Of a stretch of DNA of 64,000 nucleotides, positions 27,321-36,600 are shown piece by piece (positions within the stretch are counted from its first letter, which is position 1; each line of letters opens with the position of its first letter). The position numbers and the translations under genes were made by a program. Origin of the DNA: Luscinia megarhynchos (taxonomy: Eukaryota > Chordata > Aves > Passeriformes > Turdidae); NCBI GenBank assembly GCA_034336665.1, contig CM067566.1:31030330-31094329 (forward strand), read 5' to 3'. The notes beneath the pieces are model-generated. The model saw only the letters and a list, made by a program, of their open reading frames with translations, ran no database searches and was not told the origin of the DNA.

Positions 27321-27845
27321 ATCACAGAATGGTTGAGGTTGGAAGGGACCTCTGGAGATTATCTGGCTCAACCCCTCTGCTTTAGCAAGACCATCTAGAG
27401 TCAATTGTCCAGGATGATATCCAGAAGGCTTTTGAATATCTTCTAAAACAGAGATGCAACCACTGGCCAATCTGTAGCAGTGCTCTGTCACCCTCACATT
27501 AAAAAAGTGTTTTCTGATGTTCAGACGGACTTTCCGTTTGTGCCCATTGTCTCTGATCCTGGATACCACTGCATGCAGCCTGCAGTCAGTGCACACAGCC
27601 TCCCTGCAGGTGTGTGCAGGTAGATGAGAGGCCCCTGCCCCTCTCCCAGCTTTCTCTGGGCTAAACAGTCCCAGGTGTCTCAGCTGCTCCTGCCAGGAGG
27701 GATGGCTCTCTTAGGTCACTGTGTGCCCCTCTGCTGGAGTCTCTAGTGTGTCAATGGCTCCTTGTACAGGGAAGCCCAGAAGCAGACACACTAAGCAGCT
27801 CTGCAGGGATGGCCTCACCAGCACTGTGTAGAGAAGGATCACATT
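27321..27845 (-). mobile_element. CR1 LINE, 5'-truncated, antisense copy
   Basis: A CR1 3' portion inserted in the opposite orientation. Read on the + strand it opens with the reversed tail 'ATCACAGAATGGTTGAGG' then 'TTGGAAGGGACCTCTGGAG', the reverse complement of the canonical CR1 end. It continues through 'AAAAAGTGTTTTCTGATGTTCAGA' territory (27,501-27,525) and 'CTTTCTCTGGGCTAAACAGTC' territory (27,649-27,669), which correspond to the UTR and ORF2 C-terminal region. The boundary near 27,845 is approximate. It is better preserved than the 9.6 and 12.8 kb copies. The 128-codon frame at 27210-27596 is largely this element and not a gene. Confidence 0.9.
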
Positions 27846-30395
27846 CCTATTAGAATATTTCACCTTTCTCCTCTCTAGTGTGAAGTCTAGATTAAGTTTC
27901 TATTGTAAACTCTTAACATAAGTGAGGTACCTGATGGAAAACTGGTAGCAGACTGTTTAACATTGTCATGTATCATAATTTTTTACCTATTGCTTGAATG
28001 CTGTTCAAGACCAAAACTTCAGACAGTTGAAAGTCATTTCAGGCTAAAAGGAAGTGAATGTTAAATTAAGTTTAAGAAGCCAAACCAGAAGCCAATGAGA
28101 AGGCAATTGTAAGCTAAAAGTACTGTAACAAAAAAGCTGATTCACTTCCTAGAATAAAGGATATATCTGGCAGGTGGTCTGCTAAAGTTCCTAATGTGTT
28201 ATGTTATACTCTAGAGGAAATAAATAAGCTACCAAAAAGGTACAAACAGTTAACCTCTAAGTGGAGGTAAATGCTGCTATTTGTTTAAGCAACTCTGGAA
28301 TGCTTTGGCATTGTTTCACTTCCTAGCACAAAAGAAGAAATGACCTCTTCATGAAAAGAATGCTGTGGATAAGCTGGTTGCTACCTTATCAACTCTGCTA
28401 TTGTAGTTATGCCAGCCAGACATGTTAGCGTGACTTAGACATACCCTGCTATGGTATTTATACTTTGTCAGAAGTGTTTTGAGATTGATTTGTGACCTCA
28501 TCTGGCACAGAGAGATGCTGCCAAGTTCTCAGAATTGATAAAATTTAAGTCCCCTTTCCAAGTTTATTTAAAACTGCCCGTCTTCAAAGAACCTGGAAAA
28601 ATATGGTGGTACCTTTACTGTACTTATTTGCTGTGATGTTCCCATTCATCTGCTCTTTCCAAATTTTATTGCTTCTAATAAATGATGATCTGAAATGTCA
28701 TAGCTACTGGCATTTGTTTCTGATACTTTTGAGCTTAGGTTTTAAATAGTAATTTTTCCACGGGATCTGTGAAGGTAAGAAAATTCTGCATTCAGGGTGT
28801 GTGGAGTCTACCTGTAATGAAGGGCAGACCTTTAAATGTTCTCTGGTTAGTTCTGAGGAGAGACAGACACAGATTGGACTAGCCCAACATGCTCTCTATC
28901 ACTTAATAAGCCAATCTAATCAGGCAAGAACAACTCTTTTGAGATGAGAGCCACAAGTATGGTCATGTCTAGGGAAGTGCTCTCTATTTTTAGTAAGCTG
29001 ATTTTCAGCATTGTGCACTGCTGAAAGTAATGGGTGGGGGAGCTGGAAAGAGATCATTTGGGGTTGATTTTTAAATTAATTTATTCTTTGTTTTTTCTAT
29101 GGCAGATTGAACAAAATTAGATTGGTCAGAGGTATATTAAGAAGCATACTTATTATTTGCTGGGTAGTAGTGCAAGGGGTAGAAAAAAACAACAAAATGC
29201 AGGTGGCTGAAAGAGATTGAAGTATAGGGAAAAAAGAATATAGATATGGACAAACAAATCTTTTTTTTAAAAAAAGAGTAACAACCCCTATCCTAATTAT
29301 TAGCAATGACTCAGCTATCTCTAGATAGTTCAAGTTGTACAGAAGTAGAACAGTTTCAATTGATTCTTGTTGGTTTAGTTAGGTTTTTGTGCCAAGCAGG
29401 CCTGAGGTAGGATTCATGAGGAGGTCTAGGTCAGTTGTAAAAGTCTCTTGCAAAGAATTGCAAGAATTGTGGGCAGAAAATGAAAAATCAATCCTCCTGC
29501 CCCAGTTTTCCACTAACAAACTCTCCTTCTGGCCAATTTTTATCAATTTCTCACAATTGATATAGTACAAATGTAGTGATTAGATGTTAAGGATTGTTTC
29601 TCAAAATGCAGAAGAGGAATGCATATCCTAGAGTACAAAAGAACAGCCCATCAAGTGATATGAAGAAAGCCTTTGGAATGAAGGGACAGCAAATTGGGAA
29701 TACAAGGGCCTGTGGCTTTCTGGCAGCTGCTCTCAAGGAGTTACAAAGCTGAAGCAGTGATTTAAGGAAAAGGCAGTGATGCCATTGGAGAAGGTGCAGT
29801 TCAGCAGAACCATGGCAATAGCCCAGGGATGTGGCTTCAGGTTTTAGGTAAGGAGAAAGTGATGAAAGATAACAATAGAGGAGAGTTTCAGATTTATACA
29901 TCATAAATGGAGGAAAGAGGAAGCTTGGAGACAGCTTATCTTCCTAAATAACTAGAAGTGATGTTTGAGAAATACAACTTTCAGCATAGAGGAGTTGGCT
30001 GTTGGTGTCTAAGCAGAGGGAATAACCTTTGTCCTGGATATCTGTTCATTATGCTTCCTCTATAAATTGCAATATGTGAGGAACCTCTTATTGAGAAGTT
30101 AATAAAATTTTCACTTAAGAATTCTGTTTGCCCTGCTCTTGGAGAAAAGATGGGAAAACAGTTTCATTTTCATTATGTAGCTATCAATCTCAAAATTATA
30201 CTTTTCCACACAAGTGTAGAATATGCAATAAGACTTCATAATGTATGCTGCCAAATTTGGTTTTCCAATGCAGTGGGAAGAAAAAAATTTCTAGCACTGT
30301 CAGCAATTCAAGTCTCTGTGCTGAGACTGGCATTTGATGTTCACAGGAACTCAGGCTTGTAGGCATCTCCAGACCATAAGGGAGGCAAAACTTGC

Positions 30396-30407
30396 TTTTT
30401 TTTTTTT
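30396..30407 (+). repeat. Poly(T) tract, 12 bp
   Basis: An uninterrupted T run between GC and GC. No retroposon body is recognised on either side. Confidence 0.8.
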
Positions 30408-30978
30408 GCTTCTGGAAAACCCAGGTGGCCTGGGATGTTCTTCAGAACTTAATCTGGACTCTTGTTTAGGGCTCTGAATTAATGCAGTTATTTAATGGAA
30501 CTGTTAGAACATGACACAATCAGGACTGGAAAACTTTCAAGTACAAATTGACCAGATAAACTATTAATTGTCTTGACAATATCCTTGGCATTCTTTGAAA
30601 TCAGTGCATTTCAGTAGCAGTTTCTCATTTTTTGTTTTGCTTTAGGTCACAGTCGACCTCTTGGTACAGTTTCCAAAATTCTGGGAATAACTTTAAGATA
30701 CTTCTTTTCTGTGTGTTAGTTTTGTTTTGAAGGTTTGCTATTTTCTCTTAAAACTGCATGCTTAAGCATTTATTTTTTGGGAGAACCTTGAATATTATGA
30801 CTTTTTGAGCTTAAGTTCACATTTTTTCTCTCAAATACCATCTTAAAGATCTGCAAAGGGAATATTTATCCATACTACAGTTCTCCCAATTTAAAATCTG
30901 CTCAATTATCCATAAAATTTGAGATGTTTTCTGGGGATAAGTGAAAAAAAAAAGTTACATATATGTTATAGTGTGTCT

Positions 30979-30979
30979 G

Positions 30980-31012
<33 letters not shown>

Positions 31013-31013
31013 A
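30979..31013. repeat. (TA)n followed by (TATG)n microsatellite
   Basis: About ten TA units (30,980-31,000) pass into three GTAT units (31,001-31,013). This is a compound microsatellite, likely length-polymorphic. Confidence 0.92.
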
Positions 31014-32399
31014 GCTTTTAAACTTACATAATGCATTAAATAATCCAACTTCATAGCCAAGCAAACAGAAAAGAAAAATAATTAGTCTAATTTAGATTAT
31101 TTTTTATCTTACTTAAAATGCAGCAGAAATTAATACAAAACTCTGTATCCAAGGAGCCAAATAGTGGTTTAATTTAATTTTGTAATATTTTGTATTTGAG
31201 GCAGTTATACCTTCACTGCTGCCTTTTTATTAATTTATATCAGAAAGAAAAATACTAAATGTAGGATAGGAAATAGTGTGGAAATTGCTCCAGGAATTCA
31301 GTAGCATTTTTAACCCTGGTATAAAACATGAGGGATCTAGTCTTATTAGGTTAAGACTCTTTCATCTCTAATTAATTACAAAAGGGCTTCAGGGTTTCCT
31401 TTTAAAAATTTTAAATATTTGCTTTTAAGAAAATCCAAGTTTCTTCTCTCCTGCTTTATGGCTTTACTTATGTCATGAGGAATGTGTATCAAAGAGCAAT
31501 TGTGAATAAAATAATATATTTCCTGTGATAAGAATTTCACAAATATGCTCTAGAAAATATTTCTGCAATGCTCTTGTGATTGTTTTATTTAAATGTGCAA
31601 CACACCTTAAATATTTAATTCAGCTCATTGCTCCATTCAATCTAGATAGAATTCTCTGTCAACATCTTTGCCAAATATCTGATTGAATCCACAGTACAGA
31701 AAATTCATCAGAGTTGTTATTGGTGAGAACCTGAAAATACAAAGCCAATAACTAGAGTTGCACTGAGCAGTAACTGGAGTAGCTACAAACAAGTTTGACC
31801 CTGGATAAAATTAACTCTTTATGTCTGAATTCCAGTTTACTCGTCTACAGGTTGTGTCTCAGGCAGTTAATTGCAGTAATGTCTTGGGATTTGGATATCA
31901 GTGGTTTTTTTTCGTAGGCTTGTCATCACCTGGAACCTTGGAAAAACAATGTCAACTACTCTGTACTTCAGCATACTGACCTACAGGTATTCATTGTGTT
32001 TATCTACTGCTTTGTATTCAAGCAAGTTGACCAAACAATATTAAAAAAAATAAGAAAGTATTTTTAAATTTGAGAGCTTTCATAGATGATGATTTCTTTA
32101 TGATTATAACAGTCCAATTTGCCTTCATAATATATCATCAAGTGATTACAGAAATGGAATGAGGCTCAGAAAGATCAGTAATTGTTAATGATATTCAGGG
32201 CGGCTGAACACTAGGTGTTTTCCTCCTTGGATAGTTAATATATGTAGGAATCATTTCAATGCCATGCAATAAATAAAATGCTGATTTTAATATAGTAATT
32301 GTTTCTTAACTAGGATCTGCTCTTTTGGCATTTCCTTTTCCAAGAGTGACAATGACTTTTAATATTTGTTATTGTTCATGCTTTTAAAACAGTGTTAGA

Positions 32400-32451
32400 A
32401 TGCAAATTAATTATTCATAAACCAATAAATTTTAATGAACTGTATGCAAAT
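32400..32451 (+). promoter_or_regulatory. Pair of POU octamer motifs in an AT-rich block
   Basis: Two perfect ATGCAAAT octamers lie at 32400-32407 and 32444-32451 on the same strand, 44 bp apart. The first is immediately followed by TAATTATTCAT, a homeodomain-type sequence. The block (about 32,140-32,520) looks like a vertebrate developmental enhancer in style. The motifs are visible; enhancer function is inference. By chance an octamer is expected about twice per 64 kb over both strands at equal base frequencies, and more often in AT-rich DNA. Confidence 0.35.
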
Positions 32452-34799
32452 CACAGTTCCTTATTTAAGAATTAAATTTTGCCTTAATGGAACTATGTAT
32501 TTTATATTGTATGGAGCTGGTTTGAGACAGCTAGAAACCAGTTTGAGAACAAAAATAGCAGGACAGGCTAAAACTACAGTGGATAAAAGTATCTATAGAT
32601 AAGGTTGAGAATAATGTTATTTCTGTCCCAAAACTGAAGACTTAGCAATGTTCTGGTGAAGAATTAGTGAATACTAGCTTTCTTTCAGCTCTGATTGCTC
32701 TGATGTGAGTAACTGTTCTCCAGGTACCACAAGTGAGATCAGAAAGCTGATTTGAATTAACGTGGGAGTAGGATTTGAGCAGATACCAAATGATGTGTTC
32801 TATTTTCAGCTCTGTTCTAATACAGCAGGCAACTGGTTATCTTTAAACACTTAAATACTCATTGTAGGGTCAGTATGACTATGCCTTGCACTTAAATTTT
32901 TGTGTAAGGGGAGCATGCTAGTCACTATTTCAGCTGCCTGGTTCTGGAGCTTTCCTAGAAACACAAACATCAGTGTAACTGAGCTTTGGGGGACTACCAG
33001 AGGGTATTCAGTCTCACAGCTCCACTCTGGGTCCAGTTCACATCTTTTGATGTTATGATTTTAGTGGGTTTTACCAGAAGAAATTTTATGACTGTGCAGA
33101 GCATGCATCAGAAACTGTTTCTAGGACTTTTGTGGAGCTTTTAGGTAAACTCGGGTTGGCTTCTCACAATTTGTGCTTTAATTGTTTGCTGAATTGGAGC
33201 CATGATCTGCACTTGGGTTAAGGCTCTTCTAATTTCTGCCTAATCACTTGTGAAACTGCAGAGAAGAAAAGGTTGCCTGTACCTGTATATTGTTAAGAAA
33301 TATGAGACACTGCAGGAAAAAGCTCTATCAGCCTTTTCTGGATAAAAGTGTGCCTGCATTAGAGACAGAATTCTAGATCCTTAAATGCTGAATTATGAGC
33401 TCAAAATCCTAAAACAGGTTTTTATTTTAAAAAAACCAGAAACATTTTGATGGATGTACTTCCACCATACTTTCAGGTGCCTGCATATGTATAGATACTG
33501 AGATATGGACAAACATCCTGAAACCTTTCCAAGCTGTAACACATTGTTTAAAAACTCATGACCTCTGTGTTTTCAAAAGCTATTTCAGCCTGTCTGTGGA
33601 GAGTATTGTGATAGTAACCACACTTAGTGCAATAAAGTAGTAGAAAACCTGTTTGTGTCTTCCTTTACTGAAGAGCATTTTAATTTCTTTTTTTTAAGTC
33701 AGTGACTGTATCAATGCATTAAAAACAAAGAGACTGGATGTGCAGTCTGTCTCATGTTGCTTATTAACAAAAAAAGTTAGTGAACTAATCATGGTGAAAT
33801 GGTTCTTGTAATGCAGGCTGGTTTTGTTTTAATACTTAGTATGTAAATAATTACTTCAGTAGTTTAATGTTTTCCAGGCAAAAGCTTCAGAATTGGGTTG
33901 CCAAATCAGCAGACATCCCTTTTTGATCAAAAAGTACTGTTGAACAGTAGTCATGGCACCAAAAGTATGTGTTTGAGTCATGGGAGCAGGGAGTACTTTC
34001 ACTGGGTGCTAGAACAGGCTCTTTAGCCCCAGCTGCAGTTTGAGAGTTGTGGACATCCACCCATCTTTTTTAAGAGATAAAGAAGCAAGACTAACTTAGC
34101 ATTCATGTTGTCACACCTATTTAAATATACTGGAATGTTTCTGCTCCAACACCTCAGAAATCTAAACAGAATTTACTTGTTTCCTTTGAGCCCCTCCCAG
34201 GTCACTTTCACAGAGCTCAGTACTCACTCTCAGAGAAACTCAGACAAGGAAAAGAGGGTAAAGATGCTGAGGGAAGAAACGTGTAAAATCCACCCAAGTG
34301 GACCTTAGTTCTCTGCCCAGGATTCCACTGTGACACCACTGCCCTGAGAGCAGCAAATTCACTTGGAGTGGTGGAGCAGCAGGGCTTTGTCTATAAGTTG
34401 TATTCAGAGGTGAAAAATCTGCTGTAGCCCTAGAAAAATAGAACTGAACAAGGAAATGCAATTATTTCATATATGTATAAGTCAATGCCTGCTAACAACA
34501 TGGAAGTTCTGAACAATACTCAGGACTTGTGTATGAAGTGCAGTATACTTGCCTAGTTATATTTAATGCTTCTAAATGACTTTTTGAGAACTTTAGGCTG
34601 GTGGCTGCTTCTTGTGCTCTCTCGCTTGTACATATGCCTGACTCCTTAGGCAGTTGAGATACCAATTCGTGACAGGTCTGTAGAGCAGAAATTTTTATAA
34701 GCAATTTTAAATTGCTCACAATTATCTCCTTTTCTTCCTACTTCTAACAGAAATGGGGGGGGAAAAAAAAAGTGTTTTTCTAAATAGAATAAAATTGGT

Positions 34800-35040
34800 T
34801 TACACGGTGATTGCAAGGTACAATCTTTGAAAATCGCCTGACACGCAGCAACATTTAACCCGTCAACATCAACCAATGTGTTTGTGAACGCTAGGAACTG
34901 TGATGTTAGGGGTTAGCTTATTGTGAATGAGTCGATTTATTAGACTTAGACTGAATGACTAGGCTTTATTGTTGGGAAACCAGCCGACTATTGTATAACG
35001 GTTATCTCTAATGGATATTTCTTAAGTAAGTGAGTGCTTA
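34800..35040. promoter_or_regulatory. Left shore of CpG island
   Basis: This stretch is still AT-rich, but CpG becomes frequent: about nine in 240 bp, against zero or one per 60 bp elsewhere in the window. Examples are ACACGGTG, AATCGCCTG, GTCGATTT, GCCGACTA and AACGGTTA. CpG retention without high GC suggests germline hypomethylation extending beyond the GC-rich core. No TATA box is convincing. It probably contains the proximal promoter if transcription runs rightward. Confidence 0.5.
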
Positions 35041-35112
35041 TGCAGTGCCCAGTCACTTTTGGCGCTTCGGAGGCGCTTCCTTGGCCGTGCCTGGGCGGCT
35101 CTCAGGGAGCGC

Positions 35113-35140
35113 GGGGGGCTCGGGGGGTTCGGAGGGAGGG
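35113..35140 (+). other. G-quadruplex-capable motif
   Basis: Four G runs of 6, 6, 3 and 3 bases are separated by loops of 3, 6 and 1 nt, fitting the canonical intramolecular G4 rule on the + strand. More G runs follow immediately through 35,270. On rightward transcription the G-rich strand would be displaced, a setting that favours R-loops. Confidence 0.75.
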
Positions 35141-35238
35141 TTCGGAGTGCGGGGTCTCGGAGGGTTCGGGGCGCGGAGGGAGGGTTCGGAGGGTTCGGAG
35201 GGTTCGGAGTGCGGGGTCTCGGAGGGTTCGGGGCGCGG
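35138..35238 (+). repeat. GC-rich minisatellite, GGTTCGGAG-type units
   Basis: A 39 bp block at 35138-35176 recurs exactly at 35200-35238, a period of 62 bp. Between and inside the copies lie shorter GGGTTCGGA units (about 9 bp), including three in a row at about 35,183-35,209. It sits near the left edge of the island, just right of the E2F and GC-box motifs. Copy number is likely variable and prone to assembly collapse. Confidence 0.85.
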
Positions 35239-35252
35239 GCGCGGCGCCGGGC

Positions 35253-35272
35253 GGGCCGGGCCGGGCCGGGCC
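35253..35272 (+). repeat. (GGGCC)4 repeat
   Basis: Four perfect GGGCC units within the island, directly right of the minisatellite. It is a short GC pentamer array. Confidence 0.85.
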
Positions 35273-35359
35273 GCTGTTGGCTGTTGCCATGGCTCCGGCA
35301 AGCCGGGGGAGCCCAATGAGCGCTCTGCGGCGGTGCCGAGGGGACCAGCCATTTTGCTT

Positions 35360-35452
35360 ATGGAAAACAATGTGACATATTATGCCGTGCCGTACCGGGG
35401 AATAAACAAAAAATCGCGTCGGGAGCCGCAGGAGGAACGGGCACATCAGTGA
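35360..35452 (+). CDS. Candidate short first coding exon / uORF (30 codons)
   Basis: The ATG at 35360 opens a 30-codon frame, MENNVTYYAVPYRG then a basic stretch (INKKSRREPQEER), closed by TGA at 35450. It lies in a local dip in GC inside the island, which suggests constraint other than CpG richness. The stop overlaps a strong-looking 5' splice site, GTGAGT at 35449-35454. Splicing there would remove the stop and leave a frame of 89 nt (29 codons plus 2 nt) continuing into a downstream exon. The start context is weak at -3 (C) but has G at +4. No protein family is recognised and no downstream acceptor exon was found in the window. It could equally be an untranslated leader or an upstream ORF. 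Confidence 0.22.
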   Translation: MENNVTYYAVPYRGINKKSRREPQEERAHQ

Positions 35453-35454
35453 GT
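35449..35454 (+). other. Candidate 5' splice site (GTGAGT)
   Basis: Positions +1 to +6 are the full consensus GTGAGT. The exon side (TCA) is suboptimal because it lacks the final AG. Alternative donors in the island are CAG|GTGTGC with GT at 35710 and GAG|GTACCT with GT at 35823. If used, the transcript runs rightward. Confidence 0.35.
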
Positions 35455-35719
35455 AATGCCGGCGGCAGAGCGGGCTCGCCAGCTGCCATTTTGACAGGCC
35501 GGCGGCTGCCGCTCCCGGCGCTGCTCGGGGGAGGCGGAACGCGGGGCGATAATGCTGCATATCTGCTGTCAGGCAGCCGAGCGGGGGCTCGCCCTGTGAA
35601 GGCAGGGCTCCTCCGCACTGCTGGCCCGGCAGCTCGCTGGCTGGGAGCGGAGCCGCGGAGCCGGGGCAGGGCAGACGCCGCTCGGAGCGTGTGGCGCCGC
35701 CGGGAGCAGGTGTGCGCCT

Positions 35720-35739
35720 GGGCTGGGCTGGGCTGGGCT
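35720..35739 (+). repeat. (GGGCT)4 repeat
   Basis: Four perfect GGGCT units within the right half of the CpG island. A short pentanucleotide microsatellite. Confidence 0.85.
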
Positions 35740-35940
35740 CCGCTGGGCTCGGCCCCGCTGCGGCTCCCGCGGGCGAGCCGCTCCGCTGGACTCGGCCGCA
35801 AAAGGGAGCTGCTGCCGGAGAGGTACCTGGGCACGGGCTGGAGCGGGGCTGTGGCGCAGCTGGGCACAACTTCGTGCGAGAAACGAGCTTCTCTTGCTGT
35901 CTGCGCCTTGCAAGGTTGGCTTTGGTCGGTGGCTGCTCTA

Positions 35941-36600
35941 GAGAGGCTGCTGAATTCATTGATCTGACTGCGTTGTCCTTAAACGTTTCGGTGCCAGTGG
36001 TGTTCCATATGGTTACTGATTCAGAAGGATGCTTCCAATAGATGCTAATTTTTTTATAGATAATTCTGCTAAGAGGCAGGGATTATTTTTTGTTTGGATT
36101 GCCATCGTGTTTTTTGTTGTCAGGATAGCGTGGGTGAGATAAAATATTATAGAACCCGTGAGCATGTTTGCCTTACATCACGGAGTTCATCACTCGTGGA
36201 TTCCATGCATTGTGTTCAGCCTCAGCGTTAGATTTAAATTGTCCAACTGCTGCTGTGCAGTATGTAGGTCATAATAAAAAGCAGCTTTTTCAGCAGCTTT
36301 CAATGGACTGCATGCCCCGGCGCTGTGGTTGATTAGTTTGTGGCACTTGTGCTGTTAAGAGTAGTGTATTAAAGCCAGCTCGCACCTCCTTTTTAAAGAT
36401 ATCGCACGTTCCGTGCTAGACAGAGCACAACACACCCATTGTGTCCCTCCGTTCGGCGAAGGGAAGGAAACGAGCACTCCACATGGAGCGGCAGCACATT
36501 AACAGCGCGAGGCGGTTAAACTTTATTGAACAATCCCGGCGATTCTGAGATAATCTGCTGCAGGTAGAGACAATAAAAACGCTTAGACGTATACAAGGAA
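35941..36600. promoter_or_regulatory. CpG-retaining right shore of the island
   Basis: GC content falls back towards the local average, but CpG stays common: about 25 in 650 bp by eye. Examples are AACGTTTCGG, CCCGGCGC, ATCGCACGTTCCG, GTTCGGCGAAGG and AGCGCGAGGCGG. Such a wide hypomethylated shore is typical of promoters of developmental regulators, or indicates a conserved leader or enhancer. A direct repeat AGCAGCTTT occurs twice around 36,281-36,300. No coding exon is recognised. Confidence 0.5.

Larger units (their letters stand above)
27846..34799. other. Unique AT-rich non-coding DNA
   Basis: About 7 kb without a recognisable gene. It includes a (TA)n/(TATG)n microsatellite at 31.0 kb, a 12 bp T run at 30,396 and a very AT-rich stretch at 32.14-32.52 kb that resembles a conserved non-coding element. 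Confidence 0.6.
35041..35940. promoter_or_regulatory. CpG-island promoter with probable first exon
   Basis: A sharp GC-rich island of about 900 bp with roughly 95-100 CpGs by hand count, in a window where CpG is otherwise rare. Promoter-type motifs are present: TTTGGCGC (E2F type, 35058-35065), GGGCGG (35093-35098), CCAAT (35313-35317), and two GCCATTTTG blocks (35348-35356, 35485-35493), which are YY1-type sites read from the - strand. G strongly exceeds C on the + strand at 35,090-35,270. Positive GC skew just downstream of a start site is typical of rightward transcription, whereas the YY1 sites point leftward, so a bidirectional promoter is possible. Long open frames on both strands here result from lack of stops. 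The gene was not identified. Confidence 0.88.

Noticed and set aside
27210..27596. 128-codon - strand frame
   Set aside because: Mostly CR1 3' sequence; not a host gene.
35102..35959. 285-codon open frame on the - strand across the CpG island
   Set aside because: It is proline-, alanine- and arginine-rich, overlaps long open frames in other phases on both strands, and crosses the minisatellite. This is what stop-poor GC-rich DNA gives by chance.
35449..35967. 172-codon open frame on the + strand in the island
   Set aside because: Its start is a GTG (35449) rather than an ATG, it begins at the candidate splice donor, and its composition follows the GC content. No domain recognised.
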